Shown here: positions 10,501 through 25,493 of the stretch, in pieces | Position numbering within the stretch: the stretch's first letter is position 1 | How the letters are laid out: each line of letters starts with the position of its first letter | Assembly (NCBI GenBank): GCA_964017195.1 | Contig: OZ024887.1 | Span: forward strand, 310,001 to 374,000 | Direction of reading: 5' to 3' | DNA from: Siderastrea radians | Taxonomy: Eukaryota; Cnidaria; Anthozoa; Scleractinia; Rhizangiidae | DNA length: 64,000 bases | Program-made: the position numbers and the translations under genes | Notes under the pieces: generated by a model | Databases searched by the model: none | What the model was told of the DNA's origin: nothing | Seen by the model: the letters and a program-made list of their open reading frames with translations, nothing else

Positions 10501-13500
10501 GAGTGGGGGTGTTTTTTCTTGGCGGGAAATTGCGCAGTGCTTTTGGGCAACCAGCGTTTTTTCTTGACCGGAAATTGCATGACCACCGTCACTTTTGAAA
10601 AAGAGGTTTTTTAAAAAGCTTAGCTTGTTTAGCAAAACTGTTCAGTTTGACAGAAGTGAAGTTTAGAACTTGAGAAAAAATATCAAATAACTATAAATGG
10701 AAAGAAAGAGTTCAACAGAGTACTCAGTTGTCTTTTTAGGAAAGCAAAAAGTTCAAGTTACTTTCAAAGGCTTCATCTTTGTTGTTGGTTCCATGCTGCG
10801 AAATGGCTTGGCACAACGCTTGAGTTCGCAGTATTTCACAGCGGTCCTGATCTCAAATATAGCAGAGCTGGTGCCTTCTGGTTTTTTCTGTCCACAACCA
10901 TGGTTTCTGCGGTGGTCCGAACACATTTCCCCAAGAAAAACACCCGTGTTTATTGTAATTAACACAGTAACTTGCGTAACTCGCGTAACATCGAATCAAG
11001 TTGAAGTACATTGCTTGAACTCGCAGCATTTTGCAATAACTCGGTTTTTCGTTGTGGGGTTTGCAGGCAAGCGTTTCCTTTCCTCCCTTCCCCTCCCCGT
11101 TGCTCGCACTTTTTTGCGTTCACCCCAATTTTCGTGCATTGAAAAAGTGAAAAATGCTTCAAACCTGCGGAAAGCCCTATACTACGGAAATGCTTCCTAC
11201 GCAGGCTAAGGCAGTAGCAGCCAGATCTTTGGCCTTGCCTACCAGGGGAGTCCAGTCTGAATAAATAAATAAACAAACAAACAGATGGATAAATAAATAA
11301 ATAAATAAATAATGAACAGACTAGCTTTCTTGTCAGAAATGTAGTGGTTCCACATTAACTAATTGATGTTCATTTAATTGATCAGGATATCAAGCCCTCA
11401 TCTGGTATCAACCCAGTGTGGGATGGAACTTCACCACTGTCCAGCCCAGCATCTTCTACATCATTACATGATCTGGTGAGCACACTAATGTCCGCTCCTT
11501 GACACTGGCTGGTCATATTTGTTCTACATGTTTTGAAGAGATGATGTGCATTTAATAAAGTCATCTATTCTTGTCAGATAACAAGTTTTGTTGCCCTGTT
11601 GATGGCTTGCATGGATTAAAATCACGAAACACTGACAACTAAGAGGATAAGGCCTCACAAACTCCATGTGGCTCCCAGGTCCTAAAAAGTATCATTAAAT
11701 AGTATTATGCATAGATTCAACTATCATATGAACATGTACAATGCATTAAATGGCCTTGATGTGTCTTGCAGTATCAACTACATGTAGTACTGAACAAGTT
11801 CTGAAGTGGCTGTGTAGCAATAATAATAGTATAACACACTACATGTAAATAAAGCTTAACATTAAAATAGTTATTCTGAAAACAAACTATGTGTTTGCTA
11901 TTTTCACATGTAGATCTCACCATCTTCTAATATTTGGGGATCTCCATCTAAACTTGATAAAGAAAATAAAACCAAAGGACCAGTAAATACTCAGCAGTCA
12001 CCTCTGGAAGAGTTGCTCAAAGCAGAGACTGAAAGAAAACGAAGACAACGGAGACCATTCTCACCAGCATTTGAGGTACAAGTACTAAGTCTTACAAGTT
12101 AAGGTTTCAAACCTGTTTTGGCACTACTCAGTTACCGACAGCAGAGTTCTTGACTTGATGAACTATAAACTCCCTTAACCAGCTTTAAAATAAATGGCAG
12201 TAGTCAGTGAAGAGAAATACAATGGGAGTGCTTTAACAGGGGCCGCTTACACTGTACCTGTAGACAAGGAATGCAAATTACAGTCACAGAGCAGAAGTAC
12301 AGAATCCCATCTTTGATTATTTGGCCAACCATTGTTGGTGCAATACAACTTCTTTAAATTTGGAATTAATTAGAAATGCTATAATTCGCAGCAAATGTTG
12401 TTGATTTTCTTTGTCCACATAGCATGGTTTAATACAGTAGGTAATGTTCTCAACACTGAACATGCCGTACTGTATGTGTACTATCTACCTTTTTGCAAGG
12501 GAAGAGGAATTTTGTTGATGACATGTCAAATTATAAACAAGCGAAAAACAGAGTTAAGCCAATCCACTCTCACCAGGACTTAATATGTATCTTATGAGTA
12601 AAGATTTCTGTCAGTTTGTTTTTATTGTTTTCTCAGTTTTCCCTTTAGAATTGGGAAGTCTCAATCTGTAACCTAATACTAGTGTTAAAACTATGTAAAA
12701 AAGAAAAGAATCTTACTTCAGTGTCGAAAGGGTTTTAATTTAGCATTTCTGCTAACAGGGGAGGCTTGCAACAAAGTTAAAGAAACTGCTTATTACTAAA
12801 AATTAAAACTAGCAATTACTAATAATTACATCAATGTTAATTAGATTCTCTTACAATGTAAAATGTCTAAGAATGTGGACCATAAATGACAATTGCACAA
12901 CTACATGTATTGTTTATCCTGTTACTCATGTCTGTTGTTCTTGTGATCTTTCTAAAGTTCCTCAAACTAAGAAAGAAAAACTTTATTTGGTTAAAGTTTA
13001 ACAGTGGGTTAGCTTTAATCAGCTTCAGAACATCTTGGATCAGTGCAATGTTCATGTACAAACACGACTTGTCAACAGATTTCTCATCAACAGTCCTTAA
13101 ATTGTATTTTTGCAGGATGACTCAATAGTGACAGCAATACCACGCCCAGGTCTGGTTCCACCAAGCCGCTTCATGAAGAAAGCACCACCTGTGAATGCCA
13201 TCAAGCTTGAAGACCTGGAGAAAGAACTTACAGGGGATACCAGTGGCACTCCTCAGCAGGTACCAGAAGGACCAAAACAAACACCACGCAAGACAATGAT
13301 TGGCCAACCTCCTCCTGGGATTCCAAGGCCAATGATGACCCCTCCTGGATTTCGTTCCCCAGCAAGGATGGTTAGTGTTTCTTTCTTGAAAGCTAGAAGC
13401 ACAAAAAACTAATGCAGCTAACAAGTTGAAAGTCATGCATGCAGTATTTTGTATCATGCAAGGACAAAATATCTTGCAAAACGTTTGTCTAGAGATTTTT

Positions 13501-16500
13501 TTTATTTTAAGTAATATTCGTGTGTTTTCTATCAAGAAAAAGTAAAAAGTTGGAACTCTAAATCAAAAACTTGAAAAGGTTGGTGTTGTTACCTTACATT
13601 TTTTTGTTTCTGTTTGGCTTAATATGCTATTTGCGTGATGCAGTACATGAATTCAGCAAGGAGTAAAAAGACATTACACTATAAAGTACACTACAAAAAT
13701 ATTCATAAAATTAATAAAGGACATTTAATTGTAAAATTGATGACAGAATAATAATTATTTCTCTCAAATAAGAATTAAATTTAGTGAAGGCAGTATGACA
13801 TGGTTGTGATGTTGAACTCCTTCTGCTGGGTACACGTCAAATGCTAAAGAAAGTGCCTGATGAATTCTAGGAATAGTATCGGAGATCTAGGAATAGTATC
13901 AGACTCCACGTTGACTTATGACGAACATGTCACCCAAGTAGTGTCCAAATGCACAGCAAGCCTCTGCCAGATAAACCGAGTGAAACACATCCTGGATAAA
14001 AAGTTTCTAATAAAAAAAGTAAATGCACTAGTTTTCAGTAGGCTCTACTATTGTTCATCTGTGTGGGGCAATACGTCAGAGAAGAACATTGCCAAATTAC
14101 AGAATGTGCAAAATTTTGCGGCACCTATTGAAGTACGATCATATAATGCCAGCTCTAGAACAGTTAGACTGGTTGCCAGTGCATCAGATGTTAAGATTAA
14201 GAGATGCTGCTGTGATCTTTAAGTGCCTAAAGGGTTTGGCTCCATCTTACTTAAGCGAGAGGTTTATAAAAAGATCGGAAGTACACAGTCGCAACACTAG
14301 GAACAGAAATACTGTATGCTGCAGATTCCAATGCACTGCTCATCTACATGTACAGGCCAGCGCAGTTTCCTGTAGAGAGCAGTTTCACTGTGGAACAATT
14401 TACCCGAGAATATTAAATGTATCGATTCTTTGGCTAGTTTTAAATTTGCCTTAAAGGATCATTTTAAGAAGGATAAGTAATTTTTTTAGATGTTTCATAT
14501 ACATATACATATACATTTTACATTTACATTTTTATTTATATATATATACATAAACATTTTACATTTACATTTTTATATATTGATGTAATTAAATTCTGAA
14601 AAGCCTGTAAGGAGGATTTAATAAATTATTATTATTATTATCATTGTTATTATTATTATTATTAATTATTAATTTTGTTCTGCAGCCTACTCCACCAGTT
14701 CCACCTCAGATGTTTCAGCAGAGACCCAGTCCATCTAAACACCCCATTCCAGGTATGCCTGGAATGCCTGGCATCCCTGGAATGCCTGGTATGCCTGGAA
14801 TTCTAGGTCCAGGCCCAGGCCCAGGACCTCACATGATGAGAACACCAAGAACACCTCCTTTTCTGAGACAGCCATTTCCCATGCCACATTCTGATCCTGG
14901 TAAGTACAAGTTCAAATAACCATCATGTTAAAGTGTCACTGTAGGTAATTTGTTATTCTCAGTGTGCAGATACACTGCATCCCAGCTGATGATATGAATT
15001 TAATAATGGAGATAGGACTTCATGTGGAGTCCGACTGACCATCTGTAATTTTGTTAATTTATGAATGATTAACAAAATCATGGCACATCAAGTGAACACA
15101 ATTTTACAGTTATCATAGGTTGAGTGATTGAAATCTTTGCTATCCCACCAGTGGAAAAATTGACCATTGAAATCATACAACTGTAGTTCAGAATGGCATG
15201 CTGCATGTGGTCAAGTTTCTCTTTCCACTTAACCAGCTGCCAGTTTTTTAGATCCTGCATGTGTCTTCCATATAATGAGCCAATGAACAGAGAATCACTT
15301 CCATGAATCAAATGCTTAACTTTCAGAGAGTCTAGCATGTCCTTGGCTACTGGCGAGCTCCTGTTAGCTTGCCTAGAATAGAATGAGGTCATTGACTTGT
15401 TTGCAAGACTTCAGAATATTTTCACCCAAAACTGGTCAGTCTAAGGTTTCTTTCCGTTTTTTACAATCAGGTCAGATCATGTTACGAGGAAGCATGCTAA
15501 ACTTTCCAATGAGCCCCCAGCATGCAAGGTTTGCCAGCCCTCAGCTTCATAACAGGAGATTCCAGGACCTACGGCAGAACTTTCCAAGACACCAGCATGA
15601 CAACAGGTTCTCACCCAGGCAGCAGAATAGAGCCGAACACCAACATCAGTTCACTGACTTAGAGAGGAAGATTCACAACATCTTGACCTTGGCTGAGAGT
15701 GGCCCAAGAAAGGATGATCCATATGCTGGCCTCATGACAAGGAGGGAGAAGGAATGGCTGATAAAGATTCAGTTACTTCAACTCACTAGTGATGAACCTG
15801 AACTAGACGATTACTACTTCCAGGTAACTGATATTAAAATGAGACTATCAAGGGTACGTGTATGAAATGAAGAAGTGAGGTTGAGGAGAGGCAAAGTGGC
15901 TGGAACTCCCCCCCCCCCCCTTCTCACCACTTGGGCTTTTGCTGTGTTCCAAGGTAAATGTTATAGGTTAAGCATTTTTAAGGTATTCCTGGAGGCTAAT
16001 TTGGACATTTTTGCCACTTATTTTTATGTCCCAATTCTGTAGAAATATTTGTTCAAACTTGGTTATATTAACACAGACAGTACAATATTATGTGTAGAGT
16101 CGTTGAAAAATAGTTTTATTCTGAAAGTACATGTATGTATAGAATTCCTGTAATCTGATACTCTTGGGTGTGGTCAAAATATTCTTGGTTCTCCATTTTT
16201 TAAATATAACTCAAAGAGAATTCATTCAACTTCAAAAAGCTTTTACCAGTGTATGTATGTCACTGAAACCTTAAATCTTGTGGAAGTACGTCACAGAAAA
16301 GGCAAATCGAAACATGTTATGCCGCAAAATTCAATTTCGCTTCTTTATAGAATTCTTGAAGTCATCGCAGAACTAATATTTGACAACAGTTGATGTACTG
16401 TCAAAGAAAACATCATAAATGTATCTAGTTACTGTCCTGCAAGTTTCAAGTCGGTCCGATGAACCAAAGAAAAAATGTTGTAATATATAAATCCCCACCT

Positions 16501-17481
16501 TTGATAAAACTTGAATTTTTTAGCCCAAAATTGCGCTGGAATCGGAAAAAAATCGGTCTACGGCCTTTTTCTTGTTTTTGAGCCCTTCGGTCATGTTTTC
16601 CAGTGGAAAAATGCAAACTAGTGCCCTTTTTTGGTCTCTCTTTCCTTTTAAGGTGGGCTATTTTTCCCACAAAAACCAATCAGAAGGGCCAGCATAAACA
16701 ATGACACCTTTCCTTGGCAACCGATGTCATGGAGCGCGGTATTGACAGATTTATTCATTTGTGTTGCATATGTCAGAGTTATTCCATGAAGTACCAAAAA
16801 ATCTCTGCTCTTTATGATAAAATGAAACTTCCACAGATTGTTTTTAAATACTGTGTTGTATTTTGCAATGGACAGGATTGCAATTTTGGTGACCTGTAAT
16901 AAGAAGTTGTCTTCGATAACTCTGGGCAATGGCTAGTATTTCAATGTCACGAACCAAACTTGCGTTGCTCTGTCTTCGTAGAAAAAAAATATTTTTCAGT
17001 ACACTTTTACCGCCAAAATACTATTGTATTTCATGAGAGAAAGGTAACTTGTAATATTCCATTTAAACTGGCGTGAATAAGGCTCATTAAGCGAAGAGTC
17101 TGTAACTTGTGATAATTATGCAATCGAAGCTAGAGATCACAAACTGTCACATTCGCGCACCGTAGGGGATGTTTTCGTAAACCGCAATTACATTTCTTAG
17201 CCATCTGCTGTGGTAATTTTCCTTGGAGATGGACCTTCAGTTGCTTATATCTCGCTAAATACAAATTCCCTCTAACTGAAAATTTGTAAACAAACTCATC
17301 TTGTGACAAATGTAGAGCTACTTAAAAGTCAACCGATTTGAAAAGGGTCACTTCAGCCTCCAGGAATACCTTATGGTGCTGCTGAAAGCCTACTGCATTG
17401 TTCAAGATGGAACATTCTTCTTCATCTTTTCCTTATTTGATTGATTGATTGACTGATTGATTGATTGACTGACTGACTGAC

Positions 17482-17520
<39 letters not shown>

Positions 17521-20500
17521 CAATGACAATTGTAAGTTTTGTCCACCTGACATCCAGAACATGATTGGTTCTGCCAATGTACTTTTTGCAAGACCTTTTA
17601 AAATAAATCCATGTAAAATTTAAGACGAAATCCGCTCAATGTTCAAGCAATAAGTGCAAAAAAGATTTACTAAAAAACTACTCATAGCAAGGTAACATTT
17701 TCAATGCTATTTGAAACACTTCACTCTTGGTCACTTTTACAAGTGACCCCGTGATGAAATTCTCAAACATTCTCAAGAAAATCAATGTCAACTCTCATAA
17801 AAATATGCTAAAAAACGGGTGCCATTTTGTTTTGAACTGACATGAAGCGTCTTTTTAATTGAAATATGGATAACTTCAAATCCAATTTTCTCTCGCGGGA
17901 GCCTTACGGCAAATGTATCGATAGGTTTTTCTTATCTGTTCTCAAAATGTGACTGTACTGCAAGTATATTTTTGGTAGCTTAATTTTTGCACTTACTGCT
18001 CGAACATTGAGCGGAAATCGTCTTAATGGTTCAATTTGGTTTGTAAAACACACAATAATAAAAGTTCTTGACTTCACATGAGGGAAGGCATCCTGACTCC
18101 CCCTTGTATGCCAAGTTACAATTATATTTTGAATTGTTCAGCATTACCCAAAGTACTGTACATGTACTGTTCAAGGCAAATATCTCGATTGTGTAGACAA
18201 GTTTCTTAGGCAACCCTTTCGTTTTGGCTACACTTGTAATTTGTATTCTATATCTGAAGTAATTAGAAACCGAGATCGTAAGTTGTGGAATATTGTTACG
18301 GTAATCAACTTTCAAGTACTTAATGAACTATTGCCTCCCAAGAGACAGAGGTTGTTGTGTGATAGAGGACATAATTTTATATTAGCTACGATCAAGATGG
18401 AACGTTATAACAAGAGAAAACGGGAAACACAAATGGAATAATTTGTTCTTTTAAGAAGAGACAAAAAGAGACAGTTAGAGCCATTATTTCTGATATGTCT
18501 GTTTTGATGTTATACAAGGATGCTTTTTTAGTGTGCTAATCGAAAGTTAAACAGTTTCGGAAATCTAAAACTAGCTGAAATGCGGTTAAAAGGCTTTGAG
18601 ACGATTAAGAAACAACACAAGGACGATGTTTGATCTGGTATGTAAACTTAATAGGCTATTTATTGTCATTTTTAGTTTCCTGACTAAACTAGCAATCAAG
18701 TTCCATACAAGTCCTTATATTCTGCCACTGAAGTGGTGTGCTCATGAGCCTGGGTGCCCTGTGCAACAACCACGAGATCTCGTCCCTAGGATGGTTATTG
18801 CTTTTATTTTCTTTTATTGCTGCTTGAGGGTGAAGTCACACGTGTTGAGGCTCTGTTTTATTGTGATAATTAAAATTAAGACTATTATTATTATTGTTGT
18901 TGTTAATGATATAATTATTGGGCATGTGTTTGCTTTCTGACATTATAACTGACTAGCTGACAAGTACAAACAAAAATCCAACGAGAAACCACTGATTTAT
19001 ATGTGAATTTCTCCAGACTTATACAAGGAGAAAAGCAGCTAAGGAGCATGCGAAACAAAATGAGGGTGTACAGTTAAGGCCCAATGTTCAAGATAACAGA
19101 ACTGGCAGAGAGACAACAAAGATGGCCCTACCACTCTTTGAACGAGAGAAAAAGGCCTACACTCCATGTAAGTACTTTATAAATTAATAAACTTGGACAT
19201 TATGTTGTTATTTAAGTTGATTCACATTAAATCATTTTAAACCCTCAGCTGTTATTTTTGCCATGTTTGGAAGATCATCATTCTTGATCATCATGAAGAC
19301 CCTCAGTTTCAAGTTGTGTAGTATTTTTCCAAGTGGATGGGCAAAGAAAACTTTTGAGCAACTGGCCAATTAAAGTACCAGAGTTGTGGGGTACAGAGTT
19401 GAAGACGTTCTGTGAGCCATCAGAAAGTCACCTTTCAGATGTGCAAAAGTTGTCCAAAAGTAATAAGCAAAAAGCTTCATGGAGCAAAAACTTCATGCAC
19501 CTCCTAAACAAGGTGCTGTCCATGGTGCCATTTATCATAAACTCTATGAAAACAAAAAAAAAAGTTATTTGACGTTTTTCTTTCATGCATTAAAAATAAA
19601 GAAATAGAAACATCAATTTGTTCTTCCATATGGAACTCAAAACAGCGGTGTAAATACCCACTATAAGCTTTTGTTTCCACAGCTTTTCTTATTCAACTCC
19701 CAAATGCCTACTTGCATTCCTATTGCATGAAATTACTTGATGGAAACATGCAAAGCATTTGATAGATCATAGAGATCAGCACATGTAAACATTATCAACT
19801 ATAATTGTAACAAGCCATTTTTTTTTCTTGTAAAGTGGACTTCCAAGGTACTTTAGGAAAGGTGTCCTCATCCTCTGTTCAGCATCCCAGACAAATGGTG
19901 GATTTAAAACACATTGCTAAAGGCTCTGAACAGGTATTAGTCCTTATTTTGCTTCTGCTGTCTTGCCAAGAAAATTTCATGAGAAGTTGCTTGATTGTTA
20001 TCCTGGGAGTTTGGAGCAAGCCTGTTGATAAGGGCTAGGGGTCTCCTTTACTCTTAGCAGTGGCTACTTTCTAGCCAAGGCATTTTAACTTGGCTACTTC
20101 AAAAATTAGTGTGGACAATCCCTTGTCTTGTTTCAAGGTAGACACTGATTTGCTCCTTGATTGTTTGTTTTTTGCTTGCATGGAATTGTTACATGTAGAA
20201 TTCATGCAAAGGTAAAGTCATGTTTATTCAATGTCATCATCGTTGTTGTCATCATCGTCATCATCATCATTGTCATCATCATCATCATCACCATCACCAG
20301 TTCCTTTTTTCCACGTGCTGAATGTGACTCCCGTGATTTGCCTAGAACTTCTACAGTAGTAAAGTGTGTTCTGTACAACAAAACTGAATCTGTATGGATT
20401 TAAGTGGCTGTCTCCCTAAGATCCTCATAACCCAAATTGGTCACAAAATAGATTTCCTTCAAATCTTGTATGTGAATTGCACTTTGTCTGGGTACTTTAA

Positions 20501-23500
20501 AAACAATTTTCGTTTGGACTCTAAATGCTTTCTTCAACAGTTTACAAGGGGGGTCCCCTGGTGGACAAAAATGCACATTTTATTGGTACAAAAATAGCAA
20601 TTTTCAATAACTTTGGTAAATCCTCACAACACTTAAAATTTGATGCAGGACAAAATTCTACTGTTGGTTGATAAGTACAACTCTTCCTTATCCTACATTG
20701 TTACTGACATTTCCATGTAGTTGTTTTGAGTAGTTAAAACAGTTCCTTTTAACAACCCAGTTTAACAGCTTTTAAAAAAGTAGGAAAAATGGGTAAACAA
20801 AAATACATGTTAACAAAAAGTGAGACCTCGTCTAGCAAATTCCTTGCAGTCATGGAAAGTTAAAGACTTGGTCTTAATTATAATAAAATAAAATCGTGCG
20901 GCCAGACGGTTTAAAGAACGTGGCGCCGCTTTGAAACACCAGTATTTCTTAATTATGCAAATTACAAACCACAACCTATGCGTGGAATTTAAGAGCAACT
21001 GTGATGCGAGCAATGCTCCCTTACATCAGGAAAACACGAAAATAGTTTCAAACTACAACAGGACACAAATGTAAACTGGTAACATTTCGCATATAGCTTT
21101 AATTAAAATGTACAGCATTCAAATAGCTCATTAACTATGTTCAATTCACAAGATAAACAAGTTATGAAGTACATGCCACTCGATGATTGCTAATTGCGCT
21201 TTACAAAACGACCTTGATCTAGAACTATTAATCTGAGAATAAATCAATAAAAGCAAGTCATATTGCCTATATCACAGCCTGTGTTTTGCAAACTTATTTA
21301 GCGAACACTTAGTGCCTTGCAAAACAATGAAATCAACGAAGGGCATCTTGTTCTGTTTACATTTGCACCCGTTACCTCAATTTTCTGTCATCTTCGATGA
21401 AATATATAGATCCGTGCGTTTCAGAGATCATCTTAGAAGCGTCAAACAGTCGGTTTTTAGAAAATTCTTCGTTCAACAACCTTCGTTTACAACAAGCTTT
21501 CCCTGCATTTAGTTCTGTCGTGTTATATTATTCTGGCAGTAGCCGCTGACCAGTTACTAATGTCAACAACAACACCGGGTACTGCTCCATTTTGCACTCG
21601 CGTTTTGGCTCTTAGCTATCTAAAATTTGAATTCATGATCCTTCACAAATTAATAGTGAAATTATTTGAAAAAAAGGGTTGGAGCTCATGGGGAGAAGAA
21701 ACAAATTTTTGTCCTTAATTTAATCTGCAAGCACACAACCCAATGAAGACCATGGTTTGGCTAAGTAAAAGAACTCGTACAGCTGGGTACGTCTTCATAG
21801 ATTTGAAAATAACCTTCCTGTTTTCGACTTCTGGGGCTTTGAAAGGTTCCTTCAGTTTTGAGGAAGTAATCAGCTGCAGTTAAGAGACAACCTTAACCCT
21901 ATCTAGACCGGGCCTTCTTTGGTCTACTGAAGCCGTTGTGGGGCAGGCCTCCAGCAAACTCCGATAGCAATAAAGCAATGAAAATGAAACTTAGAGGGTC
22001 AAAAGTATGTCCAAGAATTTTGTCCAAGAATGTCTCCTTTGAGATCGGCAAGGGATACTGATGACGTCACACGATGTCAGATTTATGTCATAATTTCCAA
22101 TTGGATCCACCGTATTGGATTTCGTGATTTCTCTAAGACTTCGGAAAGCCACCCAATTGACCAAAAAGTGAACAAAAATAATAAAAAGAACTCTAAAATT
22201 ATCTAATAGCATGACACCTTCAGTAAGAAAGTCATTTTTGTTTTCAGTTAAAACAGTAATGTACCAAACAATTTCAGATGAACACGCCTGTCAAAGTTTG
22301 ATTGCCTTAGCAACGTGAATCTCACTGTACATTGACCTACCACACTAATTTGTTCCCAACTAATTTTTCAATAAAATTTTGGCAGTGCTTGTTCACACAT
22401 TAAAAAAATAATAGAAAAGTTTCAAGTCCCCAAAGGCAGAGTCTGTGCACTCCCCCCCCCCCTCCCCCATTATAGGGTTAATTTAAAATAAAGTAGGGTT
22501 TCAAGGAAATCAAAAATTCCTTCGGCAATGGCAGTAGTAAATGACTGGAGACAGTATTCAAGAGGAAACGAGTTTCTGTTCTAGATAACGGGCGTCTACT
22601 GTACAGGTAGATTAAGAGTAGTCTAGTGGAGATAGAACTTATAGTAGAGTAATTTTTGTGCGAGCTCGAGTATCTCACCCGCTATTCAATCCCTAGCAAA
22701 AATCTGAGGATACTTGTAACTTCCACTGATTAAGCCTGGTTCTCATACTACCCAGCTGGCTAGTCTGTGATCAACTCCGGAAGGGCATGTACTTAAACCC
22801 GGAACGCCGGAACGCCGGAACGCTGGAACGCCGGAACACTTAAACCTGGAACGCCAGAATACTAAAACCTGGAACGCTAGAATACTTCAACTCTAAATGA
22901 CGATTTAATATACAAAAGATCGCTGAAAAGACGAACAATTAAGGTTAAGCCACGCTACATTGTTAACGTTACCTTCTGCCTCCCGCCTAAACCTGCGCGC
23001 AGGCTAGTTAAGATTCAGTGTCTCACCTCTTTTTCTCTGGCCTTTGGCTGGGACTAAAGGAAGGGAATAACAGTTTATCACTTTGCAAAATGTTACTTTA
23101 AACGCTTTAAGTCAAAGAGAAAATTTCAGGTACATACGCTTACCTTGCTGGAGAGTCCTCCATGTCGATGCCAGCGCGAAACAGCCCAGCAATCAAATAA
23201 ATTATAATAATAATGGTTGGCGGGAAAGGAGGGGATAGTGAGGAGAATGGTTTTGGCGGGAGTCAGAAGGTAACATTAATAATGCGGTAGCGCGGCTTAA
23301 CCCTAATTGTTTGTCTTTTCAGCGATCTTCTGTATGTTAAATCGCATTTAGAGTTGAGGTATTCCGGCATTTCGGGTTTAAGTATTCCAGTGTTCAGGGT
23401 TTAAGAATTCCGGCGTTCCGGGTTTAAGTATTCCCGCGTTCGGGGTTTTAGTATTCCGGCGTTCCGGCGTTCCGGCGTTCCAGCGTTTAAGTACATGCCC

Positions 23501-25461
23501 TCCGGAAGTGACATTCACTATGTTTGGCGGTATTAACTGCTAATCTAGAGAAAGTGCAGCAAAACCAAGTCGGGGCGAAATTTCAAAAGCAAGACGTTTT
23601 TTGGGGTATCGTAGGTTCACATTTGGTAAGCAGTACCCTACGATCAGGTGGTTCTGGGGGCTACATACTGCAAACTGGATCATAACCATTAAGTCGTCAT
23701 GGACCAAGCTCCCACGACTGTTTTACCAAACAGAAAGTATTCAACGGAGGATATTTCTATCAAGTTGTAATATTTTTGCTATACTGACGTTTCGCCAGGG
23801 TCGGATTCCAGAATTTAACTGCTTAGATGAAACTAGAAGTTTATTTTCAAACACGTTAAGATGCCCCCCCAAAGTCCGAGTTATCACGTTATTTCACCTT
23901 GCTAAAAATACAAAAAAACAGCAACCACGTCACACACTGTGGTTATGTGCTTGCAGCTCTAAATTAAGGGCAAAATTTTGAATTTTTAATTTTCCCTCAT
24001 GAGCTCCAGCCCTTATTTTCAAATGAATTCACCCTTCGTTGATGAGCGATCATACATTCAAATAGAAACGCGAGTGCAACAGGTCTTTTTGTTGACATTA
24101 GCTACTGGTCAGCGGCTACTGTCGGAAAATTTAACACGAGAGAAGTAATACATGGAAAGCTTGGTCTAAATGAAGGCCTTTGAACAAAGAATGTTCCCAA
24201 AACCAACTGTTTTGACGCTTCTAAGATGATCTCTGAAACGCACGGATCTATATTTGATCGAAGATGACAGAATAATTGAGGTAATGGGTGCAAATGTAAA
24301 CAGAACAAGATGCCCTTCGTTGATTTCATTGTTTTGCAAGGCACTTCGCTAAATAAGTTTGCAGAACACAGGCTGTGATATAGGCAATATGACTTGCTTT
24401 TATTGATTTATTCTCAGATTAATAGTTCTAGATCAAGGTTGTTTTGTAAAGCGCAATTAGCAATCATCGAGTGGCATGTACTTCATAACTTGTTTATCTT
24501 GTGAACTGAACATAGTTAATGAGCTATTTGAATGCTGTACATTTTAATTAAAGCTATATGCGAAATGTTACCAGTTTACATTTGTGTCCTGCTGTAGTTT
24601 GAAACTATTTTCGTGTTTTCCTGATGTAAGGGAGCATTGCTCGCATCACAGTTGCTCTTAAATTCCACGCATAGGTTGTGGTTCGTAATTTGCATAATTA
24701 AGAAATACTGGTGTTTCAAAGCGGCGCCACGTTCTTTAAACCGTCTGGCCGCACGATTTTATTTTATTATAATTAAGACCAAGTCTTTAACTTTCCCTGA
24801 CTGCAAGGAATTTGCTAGACGAGGTCTCACTTTTTGTTAACATGTATTTTTGTTTACCCATTTTTCCTACTTTTTTAAAAGCTGTTAAACTGGGTTGTTA
24901 AAAGGAACTGTTTTAACTACTCAAAACAACTACATGGAAATGCCAGTAACAATGTAGGATAAGGAAGAGTTGTACTTATCAACCAACAGTAGAATTTTGT
25001 CCTGCATCAAATTTTAAGTGTTGTGAGGAGTTACCAAAGTTATTGAAAATTGGCATTTTTGTACCAATAAAATGTGCATTTTTGTCCACCAGGGGACCCC
25101 CCTTGTAAACTGTTGAAGAAAGCATTTAGAGCCCAAACGAAAAGTGTTTTTAAAGTACCCAGACAAAGTGCAATTCACATACAAGATTTGAAGGAAATCT
25201 ATTTTGTGACCAATTTGGGTTATGAGGATCTTAGGGAGACAGCCACTTAAACTCTATGCTCATACTTTTCTTTGTGCATTTCTGTTTGTTTCCAAAATAT
25301 TTAAAGCTACAGGTTATTGTATACATGGTCTCAAACTTTACAAATTCCAAAAACTGTTGTCACTAATTTGACAAAATCACTTAGGATAAGCAAGGCAGCT
25401 CAACACCCATGAAGGACACAAAAAGGCGTGGTCAGCTTCTGCTTACAATAGAGAAGGTATT

Positions 25462-25493
<32 letters not shown>

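Noticed and set aside
10697..11209. 170-residue open frame on the plus strand
   Set aside because: It lies inside the foldback element of intron 4, has an antisense frame over the same region, and shows no conserved protein features.
15078..15392. 104-residue minus-strand frame in PATL1 intron 8
   Set aside because: No recognisable domain, repeat context or splice/poly(A) support; treated as chance.
20810..24840. Apparent duplicated protein (20810-21013 minus and 24637-24840 plus)
   Set aside because: The frames are the two arms of the foldback element; similarity reflects the DNA repeat, not a conserved protein.
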